The notes under the pieces: generated by a model
What the model was told of the DNA's origin: nothing
The model's input: only the letters and a program-made list of their open reading frames with translations
The model's database searches: none
NCBI GenBank assembly: GCA_041655275.1
Contig: JBBAFU010000023.1
Span: forward strand, 1 to 27,143
Source of the DNA: JAJYRX01 sp041655275
Lineage (GTDB): Bacteria > Pseudomonadota > Gammaproteobacteria > Burkholderiales > Burkholderiaceae_B
Direction of reading: 5' to 3'
Length of the DNA stretch: 27,143 nt
Position numbers and translations under genes: made by a program
Shown here: piece after piece, positions 1 through 6,704 of the stretch
Layout of the letters: each line of letters starts with the position of its first letter
Numbering within the stretch: position 1 is the stretch's first letter

Positions 1-142
1 GCAGCGCAGCGCTGTGGCAATGCACGCAGTGGGCCACTCGCTTGCGCGGCCGGCTCCACACCTCAATATGCTGCGCACGCTTGACAGCCTCGATCACCAA
101 ACCATGGATGCCTACGATAGAATCGAGTGGGGACATCGGCAT
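1..142 (-). CDS. ISL3-like family transposase, N-terminal part (runs off the window)
   Basis: Only the first 47 or so codons are present; the gene continues past the left edge. The visible start reads MPMSPLDSIVGIHGLVIEAV, followed by a stretch ending in H-C-V-H-C-H. This matches the way ISL3-family transposases begin: a short 'SPLDSILGLPGY'-type lead followed by a zinc-binding Cys-x2-Cys region (family knowledge). A strong ribosome-binding site (GGAGG on the minus strand, about 5 bases upstream) supports the ATG at 142. On the minus strand, the motif GGCTCTTC at plus positions 210-217 sits about 70 bases upstream and is a candidate outer end of the element. The matching end is outside the window, so the element boundary is inferred. 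Confidence 0.6.
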   Translation of the reverse strand, partial: MPMSPLDSIVGIHGLVIEAVKRAQHIEVWSRPRKRVAHCVHCHSAAL

Positions 143-213
143 AACCTCCATTGAACCTGTTTCGTCGAAAAAACAAGTTTAATGATTGCCGCTGTCCCCC
201 TTTAACGATGAAG

Positions 214-251
214 AGCCCAAAATGGCCCGACTTTTCTGGTTGGGCTTTTTT
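214..251 (+). terminator. candidate Rho-independent terminator
   Basis: AGCCCAA (214-220) pairs with TTGGGCT (240-246) around a 19-base loop, and six T residues follow at 246-251. The plus-strand orientation would stop transcription heading towards the 3' end of yhaV. The long loop and the overlap with the candidate IS end make this uncertain. Confidence 0.35.
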
Positions 252-293
252 GTTTCTGGAGCGCCCAACGCTGTTCGCCACCGAAGCCAGGCG

Positions 294-803
294 TTACGGC
301 TTCTTGAAGCCGGCAGCGAACTGCTGCAAGCGCAGTCCTTCGGCGCGCGCTTCGGCCAACAATTGGCTCCAGTCGCTCGGCGGATGGCCGCTTTCCAGCA
401 TCTTGCGAAATATACGATAGGCATCATCGCGACTCTCGTAGGCGCGCCTGGTGTTCTCGTCGTTGACCCACGCAAATACGATCACCTTGCTTGACGCGTG
501 ATAGCGAAAGAACAGCCGGTACTGCTGGTAGAACTTTGCCCGGAGCCAGTGCTTGTGCCCATCACCCAAGGTGCTGCCCTGCCGGTACTCCGGTCGAGCT
601 GGATCTTGCGGAATAACGTCGAAAGCAAGTCTCGTGATTGCCGCCAACCGCTTGCTGTCATTCTTCTTGGCGTAGCCAATCGGATCCTTCTTTTTGAAGG
701 ATGCGACCTGTTGTGTCAACGCCTCGACCTGCGCAAGGAACAGAGGATGAGCAAAAACGGTCCAGCCGTGGATAACCAGAGGCGCGGACTCACCCATGCT
801 CAT
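294..803 (-). CDS. yhaV: type II toxin-antitoxin system toxin YhaV (ribosome-associated RNase)
   Basis: 169-residue protein recognised as the YhaV toxin family, which are ribosome-dependent mRNA interferases with a RelE-like fold. Recognisable segments include the N-terminal 'GWTVFAHPLF', the middle 'RQGSTLGDGHKHWLRAKF', 'QYRLFFRYH' and the C-terminal 'VNDENTRRAY', in the order usual for the family. Length is normal for YhaV (about 150-170). Its ATG overlaps the prlF stop by 4 bases (ATGA), so translation is coupled to the antitoxin. The gene appears intact. In E. coli the PrlF-YhaV complex represses its own promoter; the same is expected here from homology. Confidence 0.92.
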   Translation of the reverse strand: MSMGESAPLVIHGWTVFAHPLFLAQVEALTQQVASFKKKDPIGYAKKNDSKRLAAITRLAFDVIPQDPARPEYRQGSTLGDGHKHWLRAKFYQQYRLFFRYHASSKVIVFAWVNDENTRRAYESRDDAYRIFRKMLESGHPPSDWSQLLAEARAEGLRLQQFAAGFKKP

Positions 804-1129
804 TCATCATCTGTCGAAAGGGCAGCATCAAGATCGACCTCGATGCCACCAACCAGCGACTGGAGCCGCTCCACCAAGCCCGCATCCACGGCCTGCAACC
901 GCTCGGGATGATTTGCAATGTCGTGGGCCAGAAAATCCAAAAAGTGGCCGAGTACCGGATCATCTGGCTCGGCCACATCGACGCGAGTAAGCACGACCTC
1001 ACCGTCAGCACGGATCGTATATTGAATTTTGTCGCGCTTGCCCAGTTTGAGAGCGCGTCGCACCGTTTCCGGCACCGTAGTCTGATAGCGATCGGTCAGT
1101 GTAGATTGGGCGTCAATGATGGTGGGCAT
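800..1129 (-). CDS. prlF: type II toxin-antitoxin system antitoxin PrlF (AbrB/SpoVT fold)
   Basis: 109-residue antitoxin. The N-terminal half carries the swapped-hairpin AbrB/MazE-type DNA-binding domain, 'STLTDRYQTTVPETVRRAL' followed by 'GDKIQYTI'-like strands (here GKRDKIQYTI). The C-terminal acidic half (DPVLGHFLDFLAHDI, then VGGIEVDLDAAL) is the toxin-binding part typical of PrlF/SohA. It lies directly before yhaV with a 4-base overlap, the standard antitoxin-first order. No convincing Shine-Dalgarno sequence precedes the ATG. A good sigma70-like promoter lies about 40 bases upstream. The family is known to autoregulate. Confidence 0.92.
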   Translation of the reverse strand: MPTIIDAQSTLTDRYQTTVPETVRRALKLGKRDKIQYTIRADGEVVLTRVDVAEPDDPVLGHFLDFLAHDIANHPERLQAVDAGLVERLQSLVGGIEVDLDAALSTDDE

Positions 1130-1168
1130 GGTGCACTTGGGTCAAAAGGGAATGCAGAGGACGACCGT

Positions 1169-1197
1169 ATAATAATGCAAACCCCTTGTCACATCAA
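1169..1197 (-). promoter_or_regulatory. sigma70-like promoter for prlF-yhaV
   Basis: On the minus strand a TTGATG -35 (1197-1192) and a TATTAT -10 (1174-1169) are separated by exactly 17 bases. The -10 lies 40 bases before the prlF ATG. Called by eye from consensus match and position. Confidence 0.5.
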
Positions 1198-1223
1198 TGC
1201 AATCACATTACGATGGATCCAGA

Positions 1224-1252
1224 TTGACGCTTTCGAGCGTTTCTCTTATCAA
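1224..1252 (+). promoter_or_regulatory. promoter of the orphan vapB-like gene with a palindrome inside the spacer
   Basis: TTGACG (1224-1229) and TATCAA (1247-1252) are separated by 17 bases. A perfect 5-bp-arm inverted repeat, ACGCT-TTCG-AGCGT (1227-1240), overlaps the -35 and the spacer. This placement fits an operator for an autorepressing antitoxin; a hairpin role is less likely because it lies upstream of the transcription start. Confidence 0.45.
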
Positions 1253-1310
1253 AATCACCGTTGAGACAAATCCGAAAAAAATGACCCAGACAACCTCGGA
1301 GGTCAGACAC

Positions 1311-1541
1311 ATGCACACCGTAACTATTCGCAAGGACGGCAAGGATCAGATAATCGAGCTGCCGGCCGATATAGTCTACAAAGGCGTCAAAGAGCTTGAA
1401 ATTTCCCGGGACGGGGATGTGATCACCTTGCGCCCTGCTCGCCCATCCTGGGCGTCCCTGATTGAGTTGCCGCAGACGGATACCGACCTTTTTTGTCGTC
1501 GTCCCGTTGTCGTCGAAGATGAGGGCAAGTTTGCTCTGTAG
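1311..1541 (+). CDS. orphan VapB/MazE-type antitoxin (AbrB-fold)
   Basis: 76-residue protein beginning MHTVTIRKDGKDQIIELP. A basic N-terminal swapped-hairpin segment (residues 1-45, ending 'ELEISRDGDVITLRPA') is followed by a short toxin-interaction tail containing 'PSWASLIELPQTDTDLF'. This is the layout of VapB antitoxins. The ATG at 1311 is chosen over earlier in-frame codons because GGAGGT lies at the right distance before it and the family starts here. Normally vapC follows within a few bases. Here the next 260 bases hold no PIN-domain frame, so the toxin is absent. The intact frame and the recognisable promoter suggest it is still expressed. Confidence 0.75.
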   Translation: MHTVTIRKDGKDQIIELPADIVYKGVKELEISRDGDVITLRPARPSWASLIELPQTDTDLFCRRPVVVEDEGKFAL

Positions 1542-1729
1542 CCTCGAATCTAAGCAACCCAAAACCCCGTACTACTACCCCCTCACCCCTCCTGTCCCGA
1601 CGCCCGTCCAACACACTCGCGCACCATCAGCATGTGTGCCGATCCAAGCATCAACGTAGGTATCAGTTGTTACTCTCTCAGCAAAACATCAAACAATTGC
1701 TAGATAAATAGCATAATAAGTCATTTTTG

Positions 1730-1758
1730 TTGCAAAATTAATTTTTTCTTACTAAAAT
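1730..1758 (+). promoter_or_regulatory. sigma70-like promoter for the lipoprotein operon
   Basis: TTGCAA (1730-1735) and TAAAAT (1753-1758) are separated by 17 bases inside a distinctly AT-rich patch (about 1690-1790). The start codon of the first lipoprotein gene is 44 bases beyond the -10. Confidence 0.5.
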
Positions 1759-1801
1759 TTGCCGATCTGTAAGAAAACAAAAAAACGCTGGGGAAGATGA
1801 C

Positions 1802-2248
1802 GTGAAATACCAATATCTGCTGACCCTTATTGCGCTGACTGCGCTGGCTGGATGCCAGACTGCAGATCAGCACATGAACCAGGTGCAACACGGAATGACC
1901 GGCGAAGCCTTGAGCGTCGGCACCGTACAGCGCGAAATACAAGTGGGCATGACAAACGCCGACGTGATCGCTGTGCTCGGCGCGCCGAATATCGTGACCA
2001 CCGACGATCAGCGCCGGGAGGTTTGGGTATACGACAAAATCGCCACAGATCAGGCGTACTCACACAGCAGCGGAGGTCTGTCAACACTGTTTCTGGGTCT
2101 GGGCTCGCGGGGTGGGGCTTTCGGCGGGCTCGGCGCAAATCAGGGCGCAGGTGCAAGATCAACTTCACAGCGCACATTGACAGTCATCATCAAATTCGAT
2201 CGCGAGCAACGAGTGCGCGACTTTGCCTACCATCAATCCAAATTTTAA
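1802..2248 (+). CDS. SmpA/OmlA (BamE-like) domain lipoprotein
   Basis: 148 residues. A signal peptide (MKYQYLLTLIALTALAGC) ends in the lipobox LAGC, so Cys18 should be lipidated. The core 'VQREIQVGMTNADVIAVLGAPNIVTTDDQRREVWVYDKI' region (about residues 42-80) is the two-helix/strand signature of the BamE/SmpA/OmlA fold, although the protein is not BamE itself. A glycine-rich loop follows (about 92-116), then a final strand pair. The start is GTG at 1802, preceded by GGGGAAG; the nearby ATG at 1796 is out of frame. It is the first gene of a three-lipoprotein run. The job is unknown; an outer-membrane envelope role is inferred from the lipobox and fold. Confidence 0.75.
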   Translation: MKYQYLLTLIALTALAGCQTADQHMNQVQHGMTGEALSVGTVQREIQVGMTNADVIAVLGAPNIVTTDDQRREVWVYDKIATDQAYSHSSGGLSTLFLGLGSRGGAFGGLGANQGAGARSTSQRTLTVIIKFDREQRVRDFAYHQSKF

Positions 2249-2256
2249 GAGTACGC

Positions 2257-2907
2257 ATGAACACTCAGCTCCACCTTCTTCGCAGACGGGCACTATTGCT
2301 CGGCCTGCCGTTGGCTATCGCAGGTTGTGTCGGCCCGGTTGTCCCACCCGATGCCTTCACGCTCGACGAGGAAATGCTCGGACAACGGCAGATGCAATCG
2401 AGGCGTTTCGATGGTGTCTCCGAACGTTCTCTGTTAATTGCAAGCGCAGACCTGTTACAGGACATGGGCTTCAATCTTGAAAACAGCGAAACTGCCCTAG
2501 GTGTAGTCACTGCAAGTAAAGACCGCGATGCAAGTAATGTTGGAGAAATGTTCGGGGCAATTCTGGTTGCCGCTATGTTCGGAGTCTCGGTACCGGTCAG
2601 CATAGCGCAACGCATCCGTGTTTCGATTGTGATCCAACCAGCGGGCGGACAGTCCGTGATCGCACCATCCCCGACATTCGAAAGTACTACGGAAGCCACT
2701 CCATCAGAAGCTGAAGTTCTAGAAACCACTAATATGACATTGTCCTCCAATGACCATGGCGATTACGTCATTCGCGCAACCTTCCAAAGAATAGTCACCC
2801 TGTCAAACAATTCAGTCAGAGTTGAAACGATAAATGAGAATGAGATCTATGACGAATTTTTTGACAAACTATCAAAATCCATGTTCATCGAGGCACAGCA
2901 GGTATAA
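2257..2907 (+). CDS. hypothetical lipoprotein, larger paralogue
   Basis: 216 residues. The twin-arginine-like basic start (LLRRRALLLG) precedes a hydrophobic stretch and the lipobox IAGC at about residue 24. After it come 'MQSRRFDGVSERSLLIASADLLQDMGFNLENSETALGVVTASKDRDA', a hydrophobic segment (about 100-120) and a C-terminal part ending 'YDEFFDKLSKSMFIEAQQV'. The helix pattern 'LLQDMGF...LGVVTASK' and the ending 'FFDKLSKSMF' are repeated in the next gene, so the two are paralogues; this copy has about 75 extra residues in the middle. It starts 8 bases after the previous stop. Function not recognised beyond membership of a family of small lipoproteins often found in tandem. Confidence 0.7.
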   Translation: MNTQLHLLRRRALLLGLPLAIAGCVGPVVPPDAFTLDEEMLGQRQMQSRRFDGVSERSLLIASADLLQDMGFNLENSETALGVVTASKDRDASNVGEMFGAILVAAMFGVSVPVSIAQRIRVSIVIQPAGGQSVIAPSPTFESTTEATPSEAEVLETTNMTLSSNDHGDYVIRATFQRIVTLSNNSVRVETINENEIYDEFFDKLSKSMFIEAQQV

Positions 2908-2910
2908 ATC

Positions 2911-3336
2911 GTGAGAAAAATAATATCAGCGCTGATTCTTTGCTTATCGGCCACTATTCTTTCTGGCTGCATGGCAACCATGAATCAGCAAGTTCTAGAT
3001 TCAGGAAGCGAAAGCCAGCTTCAAAAACGCAGTTACCAAACCCGAGCCTTTGATACGGTCGATAAGGAAAAGGTCTTGAGGGCGGTCATCGCCACACTAC
3101 AAGACCTTGGCTTCGTCATCGATCGCGCAGACTTGACACTTGGAAGCGTCAGCGCGACCAAACTCAATGTGTACTCTCTGCGTATTACAGTATCTGTACG
3201 TCAGCGGGGCGAACAAAGTATTGTCCGTGCGAATGCACAATACAATGTCATACCGGTAGAAGATCCAAAACCTTATCAGGATTTCTTTGATGGGCTGAGC
3301 AAATCACTTTTCCTGCAGGCACAGGATGTCGATTGA
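2911..3336 (+). CDS. hypothetical lipoprotein, shorter paralogue
   Basis: 141 residues from a GTG start 3 bases after the previous stop, so it is translationally linked. The lipobox is LSGC (Cys20) at the end of a clear signal peptide. The mature part contains 'YQTRAFDTVDKEKVLRAVIATLQDLGFVIDRADLTLGSVSATK' (about 42-84), two beta strands ('YSLRITVSVRQRG', 'IVRANAQYNV') and the ending 'FFDGLSKSLFLQAQDVD'. It matches its upstream neighbour in the helix and the tail. A duplicated small alpha/beta domain on a lipid anchor is the simplest reading. No enzymatic motif is visible. Confidence 0.7.
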   Translation: MRKIISALILCLSATILSGCMATMNQQVLDSGSESQLQKRSYQTRAFDTVDKEKVLRAVIATLQDLGFVIDRADLTLGSVSATKLNVYSLRITVSVRQRGEQSIVRANAQYNVIPVEDPKPYQDFFDGLSKSLFLQAQDVD

Positions 3337-3747
3337 TAAGTGCACGATTACCCATTACCCGGGAAGGTATGCCGTGCCATATCAGAGGAATAAGAGAAAG
3401 TATGTTCAGTAGTTGTCAATCTTGTCAGCAAAACATCGAATTTTTAAAATTACAGAATGCTATTTGTCAAAGCTGCCTGGCGGACAGCGGAATTGAGATC
3501 AACAACAAGCTGGAATGTGCTTTCTCAAATAGTAAATTTTTGGGGACACTGTTTATATCGGGAATTGACGTACATATTCATTTTTTCCCCATTCTACGTA
3601 CTACGCATACCCAATCTGACCTTAAACGGCAACCCATCATCCAGCAAAACCTCAGGAGAGATTGCACAATAGGAAGGCGCCAAACCACATGGACTTATTC
3701 GAAACTTGAGCAGTATTTGAGAACACAAAATTGGCATCATCAACCCC
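3337..3747 (+). other. gene-poor, AT-richer gap with a possible zinc-ribbon ORF remnant
   Basis: This 411-base stretch has no convincing complete gene. An ATG at 3402, preceded by AGAGGAAT/GAGAAAG, opens a frame whose first 35 residues contain two paired Cys-x2-Cys motifs (CQSC at residues 5-8 and again near residue 24), as in a small zinc ribbon. The frame stays open past 3747, but the part overlapping queG is plainly antisense noise rich in Pro and Arg. A remnant or frameshifted gene, or a short zinc-ribbon protein, are both possible. Base composition is clearly lower in GC than the genes around it, which suggests acquired or decaying DNA. Confidence 0.3.
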
Positions 3748-4830
3748 TCACCCTTCCCCCTGCCCCAGCGCCCACGCCACATGCTCACGCACCATTTCGC
3801 TGTCATGATCGGCCCGGCCCAGCAAGGCAGCGCGCAATGCATTCGCCGCCTCGCCATCCGCCTCACGCAGGGCGTTACCCAAGGCCACGGCAATGTTGCG
3901 CAGCCAGCGCTCGTGATTGATACGCCGCACGGGTGAACCTTCGGTACGCTTCAGGAAGGTTTCCTCATCCCAGGCAAACAGATCTACAAGCTGCTGGCCC
4001 ACTAGAGGCGAGCGTTCGTCGAAATCCGGGATTTCAGTAGTCTGCGCATACTTGTTCCAGGGGCATATCGTCTGGCAATCGTCACAGCCAAAGATGTGGT
4101 TGCCCATCAGCGGGCGCAATTCCTCAGGGATGGGGCCGCGATTCTCTATGGTCAGGTAGGAGATGCAGCGACGCGCATCGACCAGTCCGGGCGCTATGAT
4201 GGCCTGCGTGGGACAGACGTCGATGCAAGCGGTGCAGCTGCCGCAGTGCGCGCTCACGGGCTCTGTGGGCTCAAGCGCGAAATCGACGAAGATCTCGCCC
4301 AGGAAGAACATGGAACCGGCGTCGCGCGACAACACCATGGAATGCTTGCCGCGCCAGCCCAGGCCGCTGCGGCGCGCCAGCTCCTTCTCGAGCACGGGTG
4401 CCGAGTCCGAAAACGCCCGATAGCCAAACTCGCCCACCAGCGTCTCTATGCGCTCGCACAGCTTGCGCAGGCGGGCACGCACGACCTTGTGATAGTCGCG
4501 CCCACGGGCATAGAGTGACACGACCCCCTCGCCCGGATTGGACAATCGCGCACGCTCGCGCCCCTGCCACCCCGGTGCCGTGCCTCGGGGCAGATACGGC
4601 ATGCGTGCCGTGATCACGCTCAGCGTACCCGGAACCAGCTCGGCCGGGCGGGCGCGTTTCAGGCCGTGATGCGCCATATAGTGCATATCAGCGTGATAGC
4701 CCCGGGCCAGCCATTCCAGCAGTCGCGGCTCTGCAGAAGACAGGTTCACATCGGAGACGCCGACATCCGAAAAACCCAGCTCCTGCGCCCATGCACGGAT
4801 CTGGGAAAGCCACTGGCGGGTGTCATCCAT
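3748..4830 (-). CDS. queG: epoxyqueuosine reductase QueG
   Basis: 360-residue iron-sulfur and cobalamin enzyme that reduces epoxyqueuosine to queuosine in tRNA (family knowledge), acting in the cytoplasm. Diagnostic pieces are all present: the N-terminal 'ELGFSDVGVSD', the catalytic region 'FSDSAPVLEKELARRSGLGW' (about 140-160), a first 4Fe-4S motif 'CGSCTACIDVCPTQAI' (about 197-212), a second 'CDDCQTICPWN' (about 249-259), and a C-terminal HEAT-like helical tail 'RWLRNIAVALGNAL'. Length fits the family (350-380). The ATG at 4830 is preceded by GGGAA at suitable distance. It stands alone rather than next to tsaE/amiB as in many proteobacteria. Confidence 0.95.
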   Translation of the reverse strand: MDDTRQWLSQIRAWAQELGFSDVGVSDVNLSSAEPRLLEWLARGYHADMHYMAHHGLKRARPAELVPGTLSVITARMPYLPRGTAPGWQGRERARLSNPGEGVVSLYARGRDYHKVVRARLRKLCERIETLVGEFGYRAFSDSAPVLEKELARRSGLGWRGKHSMVLSRDAGSMFFLGEIFVDFALEPTEPVSAHCGSCTACIDVCPTQAIIAPGLVDARRCISYLTIENRGPIPEELRPLMGNHIFGCDDCQTICPWNKYAQTTEIPDFDERSPLVGQQLVDLFAWDEETFLKRTEGSPVRRINHERWLRNIAVALGNALREADGEAANALRAALLGRADHDSEMVREHVAWALGQGEG

Positions 4831-4914
4831 GGCTTATTCCCGCCTCCGCAAACGACGGCATCGGCAGGTAATTTCCAGTAGTTTGCGAAAGATCATCAAG
4901 CGAGCACAAATCCA

Positions 4915-4943
4915 TTGACGCCGCAATATGCCGGCGATAGCAT
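4915..4943 (+). promoter_or_regulatory. sigma70-like promoter for the yceI-type gene
   Basis: TTGACG (4915-4920) and TAGCAT (4938-4943) are separated by 17 bases. A short inverted repeat, CGCCG...CGGCG, overlaps the spacer (about 4919-4936). The start codon lies 42 bases beyond the -10. Confidence 0.45.
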
Positions 4944-4985
4944 CGATTCATTACCTTATGTTTCCACGGATCGCGAGAATCCATC

Positions 4986-5558
4986 ATGAAATCCCTCTCT
5001 CTTCTTGCCGCGCCGGTTCTGCTGGCACTGGCGCTCGCACCGGGCGCCCAGGCGGCGGAGTACGCCGTCGATGCCGAGCACACCTACGTGTTCTTTGAAG
5101 TGCTGCATCAGGGCACTTCCACCGTGCGCGGACGCTTCGACACCATCGACGGCGCAATCCACTTTGACCCGCAAGCGAAAACCGGTACGGTGAGCATGCA
5201 GATCGACATGGCTTCCATCAGCACCGGCTCAACAGGCTTTGATAAGCACCTTGGCGATGCCGATTTCTTCAACACCGCACAATATCCGCAGTCCCGCTTC
5301 GAATCCACCGGACTTCTGTTCGACGGCGACAAAGTGAAGGCTGTACAGGGCGAGCTGACGTTGCTGGGCCAGACCCGTCCCGTCACGCTGGATGCCATCC
5401 GCTTCAACTGCTATCACAACAAGCGCATCGACAAGGAAGTCTGCGGTGGAGACTTTCAAACCGTGCTGGAGCGCGACCAATGGGGCATGACCTTCGGGCT
5501 TCCCGGCATCCCCAACCAGGTGCGCATCGTTATCGAGGTCGAGGCCGTGCGCCGGTAA
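4986..5558 (+). CDS. YceI family periplasmic lipid-binding-like protein
   Basis: 190 residues. A signal peptide ends at AQA-AEY (about residue 23), so the mature protein is periplasmic. The mature part has the YceI lipocalin-like barrel signatures: 'YAVDAEHTYVFFEVLHQG' at the start, 'VRGRFDTIDGAIHFDP', 'HLGDADFFNTAQYPQSRFES' in the middle, 'VQGELTLLGQTRPVTLD', and a C-terminal 'DQWGMTFGLPG' strand. The family binds isoprenoid-type lipids such as polyprenols; the ligand here is not known. It has its own promoter and is transcribed alone. Its stop codon abuts the stop codon of the convergent acyl-CoA-dehydrogenase-like gene with no spacer. Confidence 0.9.
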   Translation: MKSLSLLAAPVLLALALAPGAQAAEYAVDAEHTYVFFEVLHQGTSTVRGRFDTIDGAIHFDPQAKTGTVSMQIDMASISTGSTGFDKHLGDADFFNTAQYPQSRFESTGLLFDGDKVKAVQGELTLLGQTRPVTLDAIRFNCYHNKRIDKEVCGGDFQTVLERDQWGMTFGLPGIPNQVRIVIEVEAVRR

Positions 5559-6704
5559 TCACGGCCTGGGCGCAAACAGGGTCTGGGCCGCACCATCCAT
5601 GAGCACCTCATTGTTGCCCCAGTGAATCTGGAACGCCCGCGCGTCCCGCCACCAACGTTCCAGCGGCAGGGCCTGCGAATATCCCATGGCCCCGTGCAGG
5701 CCCAGGCACTCGTCTATCAGCCGCGAGGCCGTACGCGTCAGGGACACCTTGGCCATCCATAGCGGAAGCGGCGCACCGGGGCGCGGGTTGCGCAGCCAGT
5801 CCAGGCCATGGCCCAGCCAGGCGCGTGCGCCTTCCAGCTCCAGCACCATCTGCACCATCCGTGTCCGTATGGCGGGGATGTCTGCCAGGCGCTGCCCGGC
5901 CACAATGCGCGCTTCCAGGAAGGCCCGGGTCTGCTGCACGGCCGCCTCTGCCATGCCCAGGGCTGCGGCCCCGGCGGCAAGCACGCCGGCACTGCCCAGT
6001 ACCGCCATGATGGCACCGCCGCCTCCGGCAACACCCAGCAGGCGATCCGACGGCAGGCGGCACTGATCGAAGTGCATTTCACGGACCTGCACACCATGCA
6101 GTCCCAGAGTGTGCTCGCGCTGCCCGAATGACAGGCCTGCGTCATCCTTTTCCACCAGCAGGCAGCTCAACCCCGGCGTATCGGGCATCCGTGCCATCAC
6201 GATATAGACGTCCGCCCCACCCGCCTGGGTGATGAAGAACTTGCCGCCATCCAGAATGATGGTGTTGCCTTCCTGGCGTGCCTGGGCGACTACCGCAGCT
6301 GGATTGGAGCCGCCACCGGTCTCGGTCATCGCCAGCGTGCCGCCCACAAGTTCGGCTCGCGCCAGACGGGGCAGATAGCGACTTTTCTGCGCATCGCTGC
6401 CCAGCGCGCTGATTGCGGCGCAGACCACGGAATGGCCGATGAGCATCCAGGCGCTGGATGCACAGGCACCGGCCACCTTGGCCAGGGCCGCGCAATAGGT
6501 TTCGGTATCTGCAGCCAGCCCGTCAAAGGCCTCCGGCACCAGCAGGGCCGTCAGCCCGAACTCGCCCATCTTTCGCCAATAGCCATCGGGCAATTCGCCG
6601 CTGCGATCAAGGGCCTCGGCCCCCGACGCCAGCTCCCGGCTCACGAAAACATCAATCCCGTCCATCAATTCCTGTGCCGGCATGGCCTCTTCCATCCTCG
6701 TCAA
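5559..6704 (-). CDS. acyl-CoA dehydrogenase-fold flavoprotein lacking the usual catalytic glutamate
   Basis: 381 residues covering the full acyl-CoA dehydrogenase fold: N-terminal helical domain ('FGLTALLVPEAFDG', about 50), middle beta domain ('AMTETGGGSNPAAV', about 127-140; 'GGKFFITQAGGADVYIVMAR'), and C-terminal helices ('GYSQALPLERWWRDARAF'). The classical YEGT-type catalytic Glu site near the end reads HWGN here (about residues 361-364), so Trp replaces Glu. The alternative Glu position used by isovaleryl-CoA dehydrogenase also seems absent (LGSAGVLAAG). It may therefore be a flavin-dependent monooxygenase-like or other non-classical member. The TTG at 6704 overlaps the upstream reductase stop (TTGA); ATGs at 6695 and 6683 are alternative starts. 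Confidence 0.8.
   Translation of the reverse strand: MTRMEEAMPAQELMDGIDVFVSRELASGAEALDRSGELPDGYWRKMGEFGLTALLVPEAFDGLAADTETYCAALAKVAGACASSAWMLIGHSVVCAAISALGSDAQKSRYLPRLARAELVGGTLAMTETGGGSNPAAVVAQARQEGNTIILDGGKFFITQAGGADVYIVMARMPDTPGLSCLLVEKDDAGLSFGQREHTLGLHGVQVREMHFDQCRLPSDRLLGVAGGGGAIMAVLGSAGVLAAGAAALGMAEAAVQQTRAFLEARIVAGQRLADIPAIRTRMVQMVLELEGARAWLGHGLDWLRNPRPGAPLPLWMAKVSLTRTASRLIDECLGLHGAMGYSQALPLERWWRDARAFQIHWGNNEVLMDGAAQTLFAPRP

Noticed and set aside
1542..1801. A vapC toxin expected after the VapB-like gene
   Set aside because: All frames in this gap are broken and none shows PIN-domain acids; only C-rich tracts followed by the AT-rich promoter region were seen.
1852..2907. Longer 351-codon reading for the second lipoprotein starting inside the first lipoprotein gene
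   Set aside because: The upstream 135 codons are an out-of-frame reading of the first gene; the ATG at 2257 gives a proper signal peptide and lipobox.
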